Shown one piece after another: positions 1 through 7,170 of a stretch of 13,631 nt of DNA. The position numbers and the translations under genes are program-made. The stretch covers positions 1-13,631 of the forward strand of contig CAMBHC010000032.1 of the NCBI GenBank assembly GCA_945866285.1, read 5' to 3'. The notes under the pieces were generated by a model. The model was given only the letters and a program-made list of their open reading frames with translations, ran no database searches and was not told the DNA's origin. Every line of letters starts with the position of its first letter. The first letter of the stretch is position 1. Source of the stretch: Candidatus Sulfopaludibacter sp. SbA3. Its GTDB lineage: Bacteria; Acidobacteriota; Vicinamibacteria; Vicinamibacterales; UBA2999.

Positions 1-943
1 TGAGGGTGCGCGAGCCGATGTTCTCGGGATAGCCGCTCAGGTCCTGCTTCAGGTGATGCTCGAACGCCACCACCGGCGCCAGCGCCGGTGTTTCCGGCGT
101 GCGCCGCAGGATGTGCGCGCCATCCACGACGTGCAGCTTCATGATGCTGAACTCTTCGTTGGTCAGCTTGTCGGGCTTGTTCAGGATCTCGAGCGGCGTG
201 TGCACCTTGCCGATGTCGTGCATCAGCGCCGCGTAACCGAACTCCTTGAGGATCGGCCCCTCGAGGTCGAGCGACCGCGCCATCGCCATCGACAGCGCCG
301 CGACATTCACCATGTGGGTAAAGGTGTAATTGTCGTGTCGCTTCAGTGCTGTCAGCGCCAGCAGCGAGGTGCGGTCCTGGTAGACCAGTTTCGACAGGCT
401 GTCGATGATGCCCTTGGCATCCGAGGGGTTGGGCTGGTCGCCCGCCTTGGCGGCGCTCCAGATTGTTTCCGCGCTGGTCACCGCGGTCGAATACATCTGC
501 TGCGCCGCGACCAGGCCGACCGCGGAGTCGTCCATCTCGTCGGCGACGACCTTCGACACCAGGATGCGGCGGATGCCACGCGCCACCAGGCGGTCGTTGA
601 CGGCGGTCCTCGCCATGCGATCCGCCAGCTCCTCCATCAGGGTGCGGATGTCTGACAGCTCGACGCCGCGCGCGAACGTGATCTTCTCGATCTTGCGCTC
701 GCGCATGTCGCGCAGCAGTCCGGCCAACGCGCCGGGGCCACGTGGCAGCCGGAAGTCGTTGAGGACGATGTCGTCTTCAAGGAAGGCGACGATCACCGTC
801 GGCGAGGTAGTAAGCGGGGTCGCGAGAATCGTGACCAGGGCAGCCGCCGCGCGCTGTACCTGCGGGTGCGCGGGACTGTACAACTCCGAAGCCCTGACGG
901 CGGCGCCGAGGCAGCGGACAATCTCTTCCTGCGGCGAGATCAT
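1..943 (-). CDS. HD-GYP-type metal-dependent phosphohydrolase (C-terminus cut by window edge)
   Basis: Reading the minus strand from the ATG at 943 gives 314 uninterrupted residues to the left edge. Residues about 20-107 form an N-terminal domain I do not recognise by name. From about residue 195 an HD-GYP-like domain begins: YTFTHMVNV (His210), then HDIGK at 242-246, then FEHHLKQDLSGYP at 294-306. HD-GYP proteins usually hydrolyse cyclic di-GMP with a di- or tri-metal centre. HDIGK is the classic metal-binding motif, and the last segment aligns with the family HHExxDGxGYP. Here the motif Glu is Leu298 and the first motif Gly is Leu302, so activity or substrate may differ. The ATG overlaps the stop of the upstream HEAT-repeat gene (ATGA), implying translational coupling. 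No signal peptide or membrane segment is visible, so it is probably cytoplasmic. The family assignment is firm; c-di-GMP hydrolysis is an inference. Confidence 0.87.
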   Translation of the reverse strand, partial: MISPQEEIVRCLGAAVRASELYSPAHPQVQRAAAALVTILATPLTTSPTVIVAFLEDDIVLNDFRLPRGPGALAGLLRDMRERKIEKITFARGVELSDIRTLMEELADRMARTAVNDRLVARGIRRILVSKVVADEMDDSAVGLVAAQQMYSTAVTSAETIWSAAKAGDQPNPSDAKGIIDSLSKLVYQDRTSLLALTALKRHDNYTFTHMVNVAALSMAMARSLDLEGPILKEFGYAALMHDIGKVHTPLEILNKPDKLTNEEFSIMKLHVVDGAHILRRTPETPALAPVVAFEHHLKQDLSGYPENIGSRTL

Positions 944-3165
944 GCCGGCATCTCTCGAAGAGTCGTCGCCGCCATGCGACGTAGGAAAAAGTCGCCGGTG
1001 CGCGCGAGGTCGGCGACCGCGGTCCGTGCGCGCTCGCTGCCGATCCGGACGAGCGCGGCCAGTGCCGCGGCGCGCAGCCGCTTGGTCCGGCCCCACGCCA
1101 GCCAGCGCCGTTGCCGGGCGATCGCCGTCACGGGCGGTAAGGCACGGTCATCGCGGAACGAGGCGAGGGCCTCCATGGTCTCGAGCACCACCGCGAGATC
1201 TTCACCGAACGGGTCACTGCCGTCGAGGATGCGCAACAGCATGGGCACCACGCGTGGGTTCTTGAGGCCGACCAGCGCGGCAATGACCGCCGCCCTCGCC
1301 TCGCCGGTGCACGCCTTGAGCACCACAGAGACCGCGCGCGCCGCGGCCGGATCGTCGATGCGGGCCAGCGACGCGACGGCTGCGTGCATGACCCGGGTGT
1401 CGGGCCGGCGCAGCAGGACCTGCAACGGTGGAATTGCGTGGCTGGTGCCGAGTTGCCCGAGCAACCGGGCGAGCTCGCGCTGCACGAACCAACGCTTGTC
1501 GTCGACCGCGCCGGCCAGGCCCGGGATGGCGGCCGGACCCATCCTCATAATCAGCGCCGAGGCCCGATCCGCCGCCACGCCGCCGTCTTCGCGTTGATAC
1601 GCCGCCAGCAGCGTCGGCACCGCGCTGCTGCCAAGACTGAGCACGATGGCGCTGAAACTGTTGAACTCTTCAGCCGGCAGATCAGCCAGGCCGAGCACGG
1701 CCTCCATCAGGGCGTTGGAGGTCGCGATGCTATCGAGCGCGTGGCGGCATTCGTAGGGAGCCAGGGCCTTGGGCCGGGTCACGGCGTCGGCCAGTTCGGC
1801 CACCACCGGAATGGCGTGAGCGAAGGCGCCGGCCACCAGCAGCTCATCAACGAAGGCGGCCATGTCGCGGGCGGTCTCGCCCATGCGTTCCGACTGCGTC
1901 TCGTTGCGCAGCAGGTCGATCAGCAATTGTCCCGACAGGCGGCGCACGCTCTCGTAGCCGAGCGTGTCGAGCCATTCAGCCAGTTCGGGGGGCAGGCCGC
2001 GGGCGGCCAGTTGCACCGCGCGATCCACGGACTGGTCCATCGACTGGCGGTACTCGCCCGAGACGTAGTTGGACTCGTCGTACTTGAGCAGCAGTTCGTC
2101 CAGCGACTGGCGAATGTCGTCGATCGGCCGCTTGCTGCCGAAGTCGCGTTCCGAGATCAGGCGCTTGGCCAGCGTCAGCACGCGTTGCTTGCGCTCGGCG
2201 TCTGGCGCGAGCGTATCGAGCACCTGGGCCAGCCGGTTGGTGGGGTGACCCGGTGATGACGAGGACAGCGCCCGCGCCAGCAGCAGCGCGACCTGCTGAT
2301 CGTCGAAGGCCCGCCGGATGGCGCCGACCAGCGGCACGCTTTCGGTGGCACTCTCGCCCTGCAGCATCAACTCGAACGCGGTGGACGTCTCCAGGTTGGC
2401 GGCGGCCAGGCCGAGCGACCCGATGACATCCTGCAGGCGCTCCGGTTCGAGGGCGGCGACGGTCTTGGCGAGATGGCGATAGACCGCCAGCACGGTGGCG
2501 GCCTGCGTGGTCACGAGCGGCGAGCCGTCAGGCGTGGTGAAGGCTTCCATGCTGTCCTTCGCCAGTTCGCCGATGGCGCCGATGTCGCGGGAGATGTCCA
2601 GCAAACGTTGCTGTTCTTCGACCGAGAATGTCGCGCGGCCCATGATGATCGACCGGACAATCGCCTTCCAGGTCTGATCGCGCCGCGCCACCCCCTCGTC
2701 GTCTTCGCGTTCGAGCAGTTCCTGGTAGTCGATTTGCTCGAGCACGAAGGCGTTCTGCTCTTCGGCCTGCCAGATGGCGGCGGGGCCGCCGCGCTCGCGC
2801 CGGGTGGTGCGGTCGAGCGAGAGCACGCCCAGCAGGGCCCGCACCACCGCCTGCGATGGCGGCAGCATCACCGTAATCTGGAGGATGTCGCGCTCGTGCA
2901 GCAGTGCGGCACATTCCGCGACGCCGAGATCCTGGGACTCCAGCGGGATGCCGTCCACCAGCAACTGGCGCGGTGTCACCGCCAGTTGCATCATGCCGCC
3001 CACGCTCGCTTCGGCCGCGGCGATGACCAGGCGTTCGACGGCCAGTGCGACGGCCGAATGGTCGGCCGGGTAGAAGCTCCACGTGCGCTGCGCGAGCGTA
3101 ATCGCGCGCGCCAGGTTGACGGCGCTGCGGGTGAAGTCGGCGGGTGAGGCCGCTGGCTGGGCCAT
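940..3165 (-). CDS. HEAT-repeat scaffold-like protein with an unrecognised N-terminal domain
   Basis: The protein has 741 residues from the ATG at 3165. An in-frame upstream start at 3258 would run through the divergent neighbour's start and is not preferred; AGGGA at 3174-3170 supports 3165. Residues about 500-741 are repeated helical pairs of HEAT / PBS-lyase type, for example SSAVPTLLAAY, AAIPGLAGAVDDKRWFVQRE and HAIPPLQVLLRRPDTRVMHA. Such repeats normally mediate protein-protein binding. The middle, about 120-500, is mostly predicted helical with acidic stretches and no motif I can name. Residues about 31-116 align almost without gaps to the N-terminus of the HD-GYP protein encoded next. 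No signal peptide or membrane segment is seen. The stop overlaps the ATG of that gene, so the two are probably co-translated partners. Enzymatic activity is not indicated; a scaffold or regulatory role is inferred. Confidence 0.85.
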   Translation of the reverse strand: MAQPAASPADFTRSAVNLARAITLAQRTWSFYPADHSAVALAVERLVIAAAEASVGGMMQLAVTPRQLLVDGIPLESQDLGVAECAALLHERDILQITVMLPPSQAVVRALLGVLSLDRTTRRERGGPAAIWQAEEQNAFVLEQIDYQELLEREDDEGVARRDQTWKAIVRSIIMGRATFSVEEQQRLLDISRDIGAIGELAKDSMEAFTTPDGSPLVTTQAATVLAVYRHLAKTVAALEPERLQDVIGSLGLAAANLETSTAFELMLQGESATESVPLVGAIRRAFDDQQVALLLARALSSSSPGHPTNRLAQVLDTLAPDAERKQRVLTLAKRLISERDFGSKRPIDDIRQSLDELLLKYDESNYVSGEYRQSMDQSVDRAVQLAARGLPPELAEWLDTLGYESVRRLSGQLLIDLLRNETQSERMGETARDMAAFVDELLVAGAFAHAIPVVAELADAVTRPKALAPYECRHALDSIATSNALMEAVLGLADLPAEEFNSFSAIVLSLGSSAVPTLLAAYQREDGGVAADRASALIMRMGPAAIPGLAGAVDDKRWFVQRELARLLGQLGTSHAIPPLQVLLRRPDTRVMHAAVASLARIDDPAAARAVSVVLKACTGEARAAVIAALVGLKNPRVVPMLLRILDGSDPFGEDLAVVLETMEALASFRDDRALPPVTAIARQRRWLAWGRTKRLRAAALAALVRIGSERARTAVADLARTGDFFLRRMAATTLREMPA

Positions 3166-3196
3166 ACGTTCCCTAAGATATACTGCCGACCGTCCC
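3166..3196. promoter_or_regulatory. Divergent intergenic region with overlapping promoter-like elements
   Basis: Only 31 bases separate the start codons of two divergent transcription units. On the plus strand TATACT at 3179-3184 matches five of six bases of a -10 box and lies 12 bases before the pyrimidine-nucleoside phosphorylase ATG. On the minus strand TATCTT (3180-3175) and AGGGA (3174-3170) precede the HEAT-repeat gene. No convincing -35 box is visible for either, and any -35 would lie inside the opposite gene. If both are real, the promoters overlap and polymerase could not easily occupy both at once. Confidence 0.45.
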
Positions 3197-4531
3197 ATGC
3201 GAGCCGTTGACATTATTCGTGCGAAGCGGGACGGCGATGCACTTTCGCGAGAGGCCATCGACGCGTTCGTGGCCGGGGTGACCAGCGGGTCGTGGCCCGA
3301 CTACCAGGTTTCAGCCCTGCTGATGGCGATTGTCCTCAAGGGCATGAATGCCGTCGAGACGTCCTGGCTGACCGATGCCATGGTCCGGTCTGGCGACCGC
3401 GTCAATCTCCGTCACATTCCCGGGATCAAGGTCGGCAAGCACAGCACGGGTGGCGTGGGTGACAAGGTTTCTATCATCCTGGCGCCCCTGGCGGCGGCGT
3501 GCGGTGTCACCGTGCCCAAGATGTCGGGGCGCGGGCTGGGGCATACGGGGGGCACGCTCGATAAGCTCGAGAGTATTCCCGGCTTCCGGGTGGCGTTGTC
3601 GCTGGATGAATACATCACTCAATTGGCCGAGATTGGCTGCTGCCTGATCAGCCAGACCGCCACGATTGCCCCTGCCGACAAAGCGCTGTATGCGCTGCGC
3701 GACGTGACCGGTACCATCGAAAGCCTGCCGCTTATCGCCTCATCGATCATGAGCAAGAAGCTCGCGGAGGGCAGCGAAGCCCTGGTGCTGGATGTGAAGT
3801 GTGGCCGCGGCGCGTTCATGCATCGACCCGCCGACGCGCGGGCGCTGGCCCGGTCGATGGTCTCGATCGGCACGGCGGCTGGCGTGCGCACCGAGTGCCT
3901 GATCACCCAGATGGATGTGCCGCTGGGCCACGCGGTGGGCAATGCCCTCGAGATAGCCGAGTGCATCGAGGTGCTGCGTGGCCAAGGGCCCGCCGACTTG
4001 ATCGAACTGGTCGTCCGCCTGGGGAGCCGCATGGTGCGGCTGGCCAAGAAGGCCGCCACCGACGAGGAGTCGGCCGCCCTGGTCCGCCACGCGCTGTCGT
4101 CGGGCGCCGCCCTGGCCCGGTTCCGCCTGATGGTGGCACGACAAGGCGGCGACCCCGCCGTCGTCGACGATCCCAGCCGCCTGCCGTCGGCCAGGTTGAA
4201 GCACGTGATGACCGCCCCTCGGCGTGGGGTCGTGACCGCGCTCGACGCGCTGCTCGTAGGGCGCGCCGCGGTGGCGCTTGGCGCCGGCCGCGACAAGAAG
4301 GGCGACGAGGTGGACCTGTCGGCCGGGATCGTGCTGCTCAAGAAGCCCCAGGACGAGGTGGCCGCTGGCGAACCGGTAATGGAATTGCACTATAACGATC
4401 CGTCACGACTGGCGGGCGCGCTGCCGCTGGTGACACAGGCGATGGTGATCGGCGACCAGCCGCCGGCCACCCAACCGCTTGTCCTCGGCTGGGTGCACGA
4501 CAGCGGCGAGACCATGTTCGTCGTCAGCTAA
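3197..4531 (+). CDS. pdp: Pyrimidine-nucleoside (thymidine) phosphorylase
   Basis: The enzyme reversibly phosphorolyses thymidine, uridine or deoxyuridine to the base plus (deoxy)ribose-1-phosphate, in the cytoplasm. The 444 residues from ATG 3197 match the usual length of about 430-440. The family phosphate-binding motif KHSTGGVGDK is at 81-90, the signature SGRGLGHTGGT at 110-120, Arg168 in YALRD, and SSIMSKKLAEG at 182-192, where Ser183 and Lys187 correspond to base-binding residues of the E. coli enzyme. The C-terminal domain ends with a typical VxAGEPVMELHYND-like segment. An upstream in-frame start at 3083 would add 38 residues antisense to the divergent gene and is not supported. The start lacks a Shine-Dalgarno sequence but has a TATACT box just upstream. 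It is the first gene of the salvage block. Whether it prefers thymidine (deoA) or both pyrimidines (pdp) cannot be told from sequence alone. Confidence 0.95.
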   Translation: MRAVDIIRAKRDGDALSREAIDAFVAGVTSGSWPDYQVSALLMAIVLKGMNAVETSWLTDAMVRSGDRVNLRHIPGIKVGKHSTGGVGDKVSIILAPLAAACGVTVPKMSGRGLGHTGGTLDKLESIPGFRVALSLDEYITQLAEIGCCLISQTATIAPADKALYALRDVTGTIESLPLIASSIMSKKLAEGSEALVLDVKCGRGAFMHRPADARALARSMVSIGTAAGVRTECLITQMDVPLGHAVGNALEIAECIEVLRGQGPADLIELVVRLGSRMVRLAKKAATDEESAALVRHALSSGAALARFRLMVARQGGDPAVVDDPSRLPSARLKHVMTAPRRGVVTALDALLVGRAAVALGAGRDKKGDEVDLSAGIVLLKKPQDEVAAGEPVMELHYNDPSRLAGALPLVTQAMVIGDQPPATQPLVLGWVHDSGETMFVVS

Positions 4532-4535
4532 AGGG

Positions 4536-4599
4536 GTGCTCGGGTGCTGATGTGCTCGGGTGCTGATGTGCTCAAGTGCTGATGTGCTCGGGTGCGATG
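4536..4599. repeat. Eight-base-phased tandem repeat (GTGC-TNNN x8)
   Basis: Eight consecutive octamers occur without a gap: GTGCTCGG, GTGCTGAT, GTGCTCGG, GTGCTGAT, GTGCTCAA, GTGCTGAT, GTGCTCGG, GTGCGATG. The first four bases are constant, and two alternating kinds of unit also give a 16-base period. The array fills most of the 84 bases between the phosphorylase stop and the transporter start. On the minus strand the units end in GCAC. There is no hairpin or T-tract typical of a terminator. Function is unknown; it may arise by slippage or bind a protein. Confidence 0.9.
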
Positions 4600-4615
4600 A
4601 GATAGCGAGGGAAAT

Positions 4616-5884
4616 GTGGGAGTGTTGAGCACGCTGCAACCGCTGATTGGGCTCTTCGGTATTCTCGGGCTGGCCTATGCCCTGTCGACCAACCGCAAGG
4701 CCATCAGCCTGCGCGTGGTCGGCTGGGGACTGGGCCTCCAGGTGCTCTTTGCTTTGATCGTGCTCAAGACCAGCATCGGCCAGAGCGTCTTCACGGTGCT
4801 CGGCGACAAGATGCGCCAACTGCTCGAGTTCTCCATCGTGGGATCGGGCTTCGTCTTCGGCGCGCTCGGTGATGGCTCGGTGTGGGGCCGCGTCATGACC
4901 GGTGCGCTCGGCGCAGAAGGCGCGCGCTACGGCGTGGTGTTCGCGTTTCAGATCCTGCCGACCATCATCTTCATCGCCGCGCTGTTTGCCATTCTCTACT
5001 TCGTCGGCGTGATGCAGTTCATCGTCCGCCTGTTCGCCGTGGTCATGAACAAGGTGATGGGCGCCAGCGGCGCGGAGTCGCTGAACGTGGCCGCCAGCAT
5101 CTTCATGGGGCAGACCGAGGCGCCGCTGACGATTCGCCCGTTCCTGGCGCGCATGACGCAGTCGGAATTGATGACCGTGATGACGTCGGGCATGGCGCAC
5201 ATCTCGGGCGGCATCATGGCCGCCTACATCGCGTTCGGCATCGACGCCAAGCACCTGCTGACCGCGGTCATCATGACGGCACCCGGTACGCTGATGATGG
5301 CGAAGATGTTCGTGCCCGAGACCGAGACGCCAGAGACGCGCGGCACGGTCAAGCTCGAAGTCGTCAACGAAGACGTCAATATCATTGACGCCGCCGGCCG
5401 CGGCACCGCCGAAGGCTTGCATCTCGCACTGAACGTCGGCGCGATGCTGATCTCGTTCGTGGCCTTGATCGCCCTGGTCAACGCGATGCTTGGTGCCGCC
5501 GGTGGCTGGGTGGGCCTCCAGGGTTTTTCGCTGCAGACCATCTTCGGCTGGGCGTTTGCGCCCGTCGCCTGGAGCCTGGGGGTGCCCTGGAAGGACGCCG
5601 CCACCATTGGCAACCTGCTCGGCACGCGCATGGTGCTCAACGAGTTCATCGCCTTCGCGCAGTTGGGTGGCATGAAGGACGTGCTCGACCCGAGATCGTT
5701 CACCATCGCGACGTTCGCGCTGTGCGGCTTTGCCAACTTCGCCTCGATCGGCATGCAAATCGGCGGCATCGGCGCGCTGGCGCCCTCGCGGCGCGGCGAC
5801 CTGGCCCGACTGGGTCTGCGCGCCATGCTGGCCGGCACACTGGCGAATTTCCTGACCGCCATCATCGTGGGTTTCCTGCTGTGA
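4616..5884 (+). CDS. nupC: Concentrative nucleoside transporter (CNT / NupC family)
   Basis: An inner-membrane symporter importing nucleosides, driven by sodium or protons. From GTG 4616, preceded by GAGGG about five bases upstream, the protein has 422 residues, the usual bacterial CNT length. Multiple hydrophobic segments run throughout. Substrate-site motifs are intact: GQTEAP at 165-170 aligns with the Gln-Thr-Glu of the Vibrio cholerae CNT, NEF at 342-344 carries the second conserved Glu (343), and CGFANFAS at 370-377 carries the Phe, Asn and Ser that contact the ribose. A GTG two codons later (4622) is an alternative start. The stop overlaps the next gene's GTG (GTGA), so transporter and purine nucleoside phosphorylase are coupled. 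The context of three salvage enzymes supports nucleosides as substrate. The coupling ion cannot be assigned. The gene symbol follows the family name. Confidence 0.94.
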   Translation: MGVLSTLQPLIGLFGILGLAYALSTNRKAISLRVVGWGLGLQVLFALIVLKTSIGQSVFTVLGDKMRQLLEFSIVGSGFVFGALGDGSVWGRVMTGALGAEGARYGVVFAFQILPTIIFIAALFAILYFVGVMQFIVRLFAVVMNKVMGASGAESLNVAASIFMGQTEAPLTIRPFLARMTQSELMTVMTSGMAHISGGIMAAYIAFGIDAKHLLTAVIMTAPGTLMMAKMFVPETETPETRGTVKLEVVNEDVNIIDAAGRGTAEGLHLALNVGAMLISFVALIALVNAMLGAAGGWVGLQGFSLQTIFGWAFAPVAWSLGVPWKDAATIGNLLGTRMVLNEFIAFAQLGGMKDVLDPRSFTIATFALCGFANFASIGMQIGGIGALAPSRRGDLARLGLRAMLAGTLANFLTAIIVGFLL

Positions 5885-6699
5885 GCAACTTCGACCAGGT
5901 CACGGAAGCAGCCGAATGGCTGCGGGGCCACGGCTGCGGCGGCGCGGACGTGGCGGTCGTCTTGGGATCGGGCCTCGGCGACTTCGCCGATCACCTGGCT
6001 GAGCCGTTCACTATTCCGTACGGCGACATTCCGCACTGGCCGGCGTCACGCGTGATTGGCCATGCCGGCAAGCTGGTGGGCGGGACGCTGCGCGGCAAGC
6101 ATGTGCTGGCGCTGTCGGGGCGCGTGCATGCCTATGAAGGCCACGACCTGCAGACCGTGACCTTTGCCATGCGCGCCATGGGGCGCCTGGGCGTGCCGCA
6201 GGTCATCCTCACCAACGCCGCCGGGGGCATTTCGCCCAACTGTTCGCGCGGCGCCCTGATGGTGATCGACGATCACATCAACCTGATGGGCAACAACCCG
6301 CTGGTCGGCCCGAACGACGAACGCTACGGCCTGCGCTTTCCCGACATGACCCATGTCTACTCGCCGCGATTGCGCGCGATCGCCGACGCGGCGGCCGCGG
6401 AGCAGGGTGCGCCCCTGCAGCACGGGGTCTATGTCGCCGTCCTCGGTCCCAGCTACGAGACGCCGGCGGAGATTCGCGCGTTTCGGGTGCTGGGCGCCGA
6501 CGCCGTGGGCATGTCCACCGCGCCGGAAGCGATCGTGGCTCGCCACATGGGAATTGAGGTGCTGGGCATCTCGTGCATCACCAACCCCGCCGCCGGCGTG
6601 TTCCCGGAACCGTTGCACCACGATGAGGTGATGGAAACGGCGCGCCAGGTCAAGGGGCAGTTCATTGGACTGCTGGAGCGGATCATTGCCCGCCTCTGA
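5881..6699 (+). CDS. punA: Purine nucleoside phosphorylase (trimeric, PNP/MTAP family)
   Basis: It cleaves (deoxy)inosine and (deoxy)guanosine with phosphate to the base plus (deoxy)ribose-1-phosphate. The 272 residues start at GTG 5881, inside the transporter's last codons; the protein then begins SNFDQVTEAAEWL, typical of the family. Motifs include GSGLG at 29-33 (phosphate loop), GRVHAYEGH with Arg81, His83, Tyr85 and Glu86, SYETPAE with Glu193, GMSTAPE, and ITNPAAG with Asn235. In trimeric PNPs the equivalents are phosphate- and base-binding residues, and the Asn favours 6-oxopurines. GSGLG rather than the GGSG form argues against a dedicated methylthioadenosine phosphorylase, although some PNPs accept several purine nucleosides. 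Upstream in-frame starts would bury the N-terminus in the transporter gene. The stop overlaps the cytidine deaminase gene. Confidence 0.95.
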   Translation: MSNFDQVTEAAEWLRGHGCGGADVAVVLGSGLGDFADHLAEPFTIPYGDIPHWPASRVIGHAGKLVGGTLRGKHVLALSGRVHAYEGHDLQTVTFAMRAMGRLGVPQVILTNAAGGISPNCSRGALMVIDDHINLMGNNPLVGPNDERYGLRFPDMTHVYSPRLRAIADAAAAEQGAPLQHGVYVAVLGPSYETPAEIRAFRVLGADAVGMSTAPEAIVARHMGIEVLGISCITNPAAGVFPEPLHHDEVMETARQVKGQFIGLLERIIARL

Positions 6700-7078
6700 C
6701 GCGTTGATCGCCGCCGCTCGAGCAGCGCGCGAACGAGCCGTCGCAGACTTTTCCGGATTCAAGGTCGGCGCCGCGCTCGAGACGACCGACGGCCACATCA
6801 TCACCGGCTGCAACATTGAAAATGCCAGCTACGGCCTGACGGTGTGTGCCGAGCGCGTGGCCATCTTCAAGGCGATCTCCGACGGCCATCGCGCTTTCCG
6901 CCGCATGGTCGTCGTGGCCGACACCCCGGCGCCAACCCCTCCGTGCGGCGCCTGCCGGCAGATCATGTGGGAGTTCTGCGGCGATATCGAAGTGGTGATG
7001 GCCAATCTGCAGATGGTGACGGCCATGTTGCAGATGACAGACTTGCTGCCGCTGCCATTCGACAAACGCTTGCTCTAG
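6686..7078 (+). CDS. cdd: Cytidine deaminase (tetrameric, three-cysteine zinc type)
   Basis: It deaminates cytidine and deoxycytidine to uridine and deoxyuridine, feeding the pyrimidine phosphorylase upstream. The proposed start is TTG at 6686, with GGAG at 6675-6678 seven bases upstream. That gives 130 residues, the usual length, and overlaps the end of the PNP gene by 14 bases. An upstream TTG at 6665 would add seven residues without a good ribosome site. Motifs are GCNIENASYG (substrate binding), CAER with Cys54 and catalytic Glu56, and PCGACRQ with Cys87 and Cys90; these match the Bacillus subtilis-type zinc ligands almost number for number. The end, LLPLPFDKRLL, is the usual C-terminus. 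It is the last gene of the tight salvage cluster; a gap of 92 bases follows. Confidence 0.95.
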   Translation: MPASDALIAAARAARERAVADFSGFKVGAALETTDGHIITGCNIENASYGLTVCAERVAIFKAISDGHRAFRRMVVVADTPAPTPPCGACRQIMWEFCGDIEVVMANLQMVTAMLQMTDLLPLPFDKRLL

Positions 7079-7170
7079 TCCTTCAGAGTGGCGAGACCGT
7101 CGAGCGGTACCACCCCGACTCGTCGCATCGCCCGCCAGGCGGTGTCGTCGTCCGGTATGATCAGGCAAAC
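7079..7170. other. Intergenic spacer between cdd and mtnA
   Basis: The spacer has no terminator-like hairpin with a T-tract and no recognised RNA. The mtnA frame stays open backwards across it for about 31 codons with fairly GC-rich third positions, but it contains no ATG, GTG or TTG, so it cannot supply an earlier start. A small GC-rich inverted stretch (CGCCCGCCAGGCGG, 7129-7142) is visible. A -10-like hexamer sits near its end. Confidence 0.5.
7156..7161 (+). promoter_or_regulatory. Candidate -10 box for mtnA
   Basis: TATGAT differs from TATAAT at one position and lies nine bases before the mtnA ATG at 7171. Transcription from it would leave a leader of only a few bases. No clear -35 box is visible, so this is tentative. 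Confidence 0.35.

Noticed and set aside
53..2256. Long plus-strand open frames opposite the HEAT-repeat and HD-GYP genes (for example 53-655, 405-1265, 866-1597, 1384-2256)
   Set aside because: Low-complexity, Arg- or His/Gln-rich translations with no family motifs. The minus-strand frames carry clear HD-GYP and HEAT features, so these are antisense shadows of GC-rich codons.
3166..3258. Longer N-terminus of the HEAT-repeat protein starting at 3258
   Set aside because: It would overlap the divergent phosphorylase's first codons. The ATG at 3165 has AGGGA upstream and leads directly into the domain that aligns with the HD-GYP partner.
4532..4615. CRISPR array or Rho-independent terminator in the repeat before the transporter
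   Set aside because: Units are only 8 or 16 bases, contiguous and without spacers, so it is not CRISPR. No stable GC hairpin followed by a T-run was seen.
4403..5758. Minus-strand open frame of 451 codons opposite the nucleoside transporter
   Set aside because: The translation is rich in His, Glu and Arg without a recognisable domain, and it runs through the octamer repeat. The opposite strand encodes a motif-complete CNT transporter.
7129..7142. GC-rich inverted stretch as a terminator between cdd and mtnA
   Set aside because: The stem is short and no T-tract follows, so termination cannot be supported.
6844..7170. N-terminal extension of MtnA through the spacer and into cdd
   Set aside because: The frame is open, but no ATG, GTG or TTG occurs within about 31 codons before 7171, and the family N-terminus fits the ATG at 7171.
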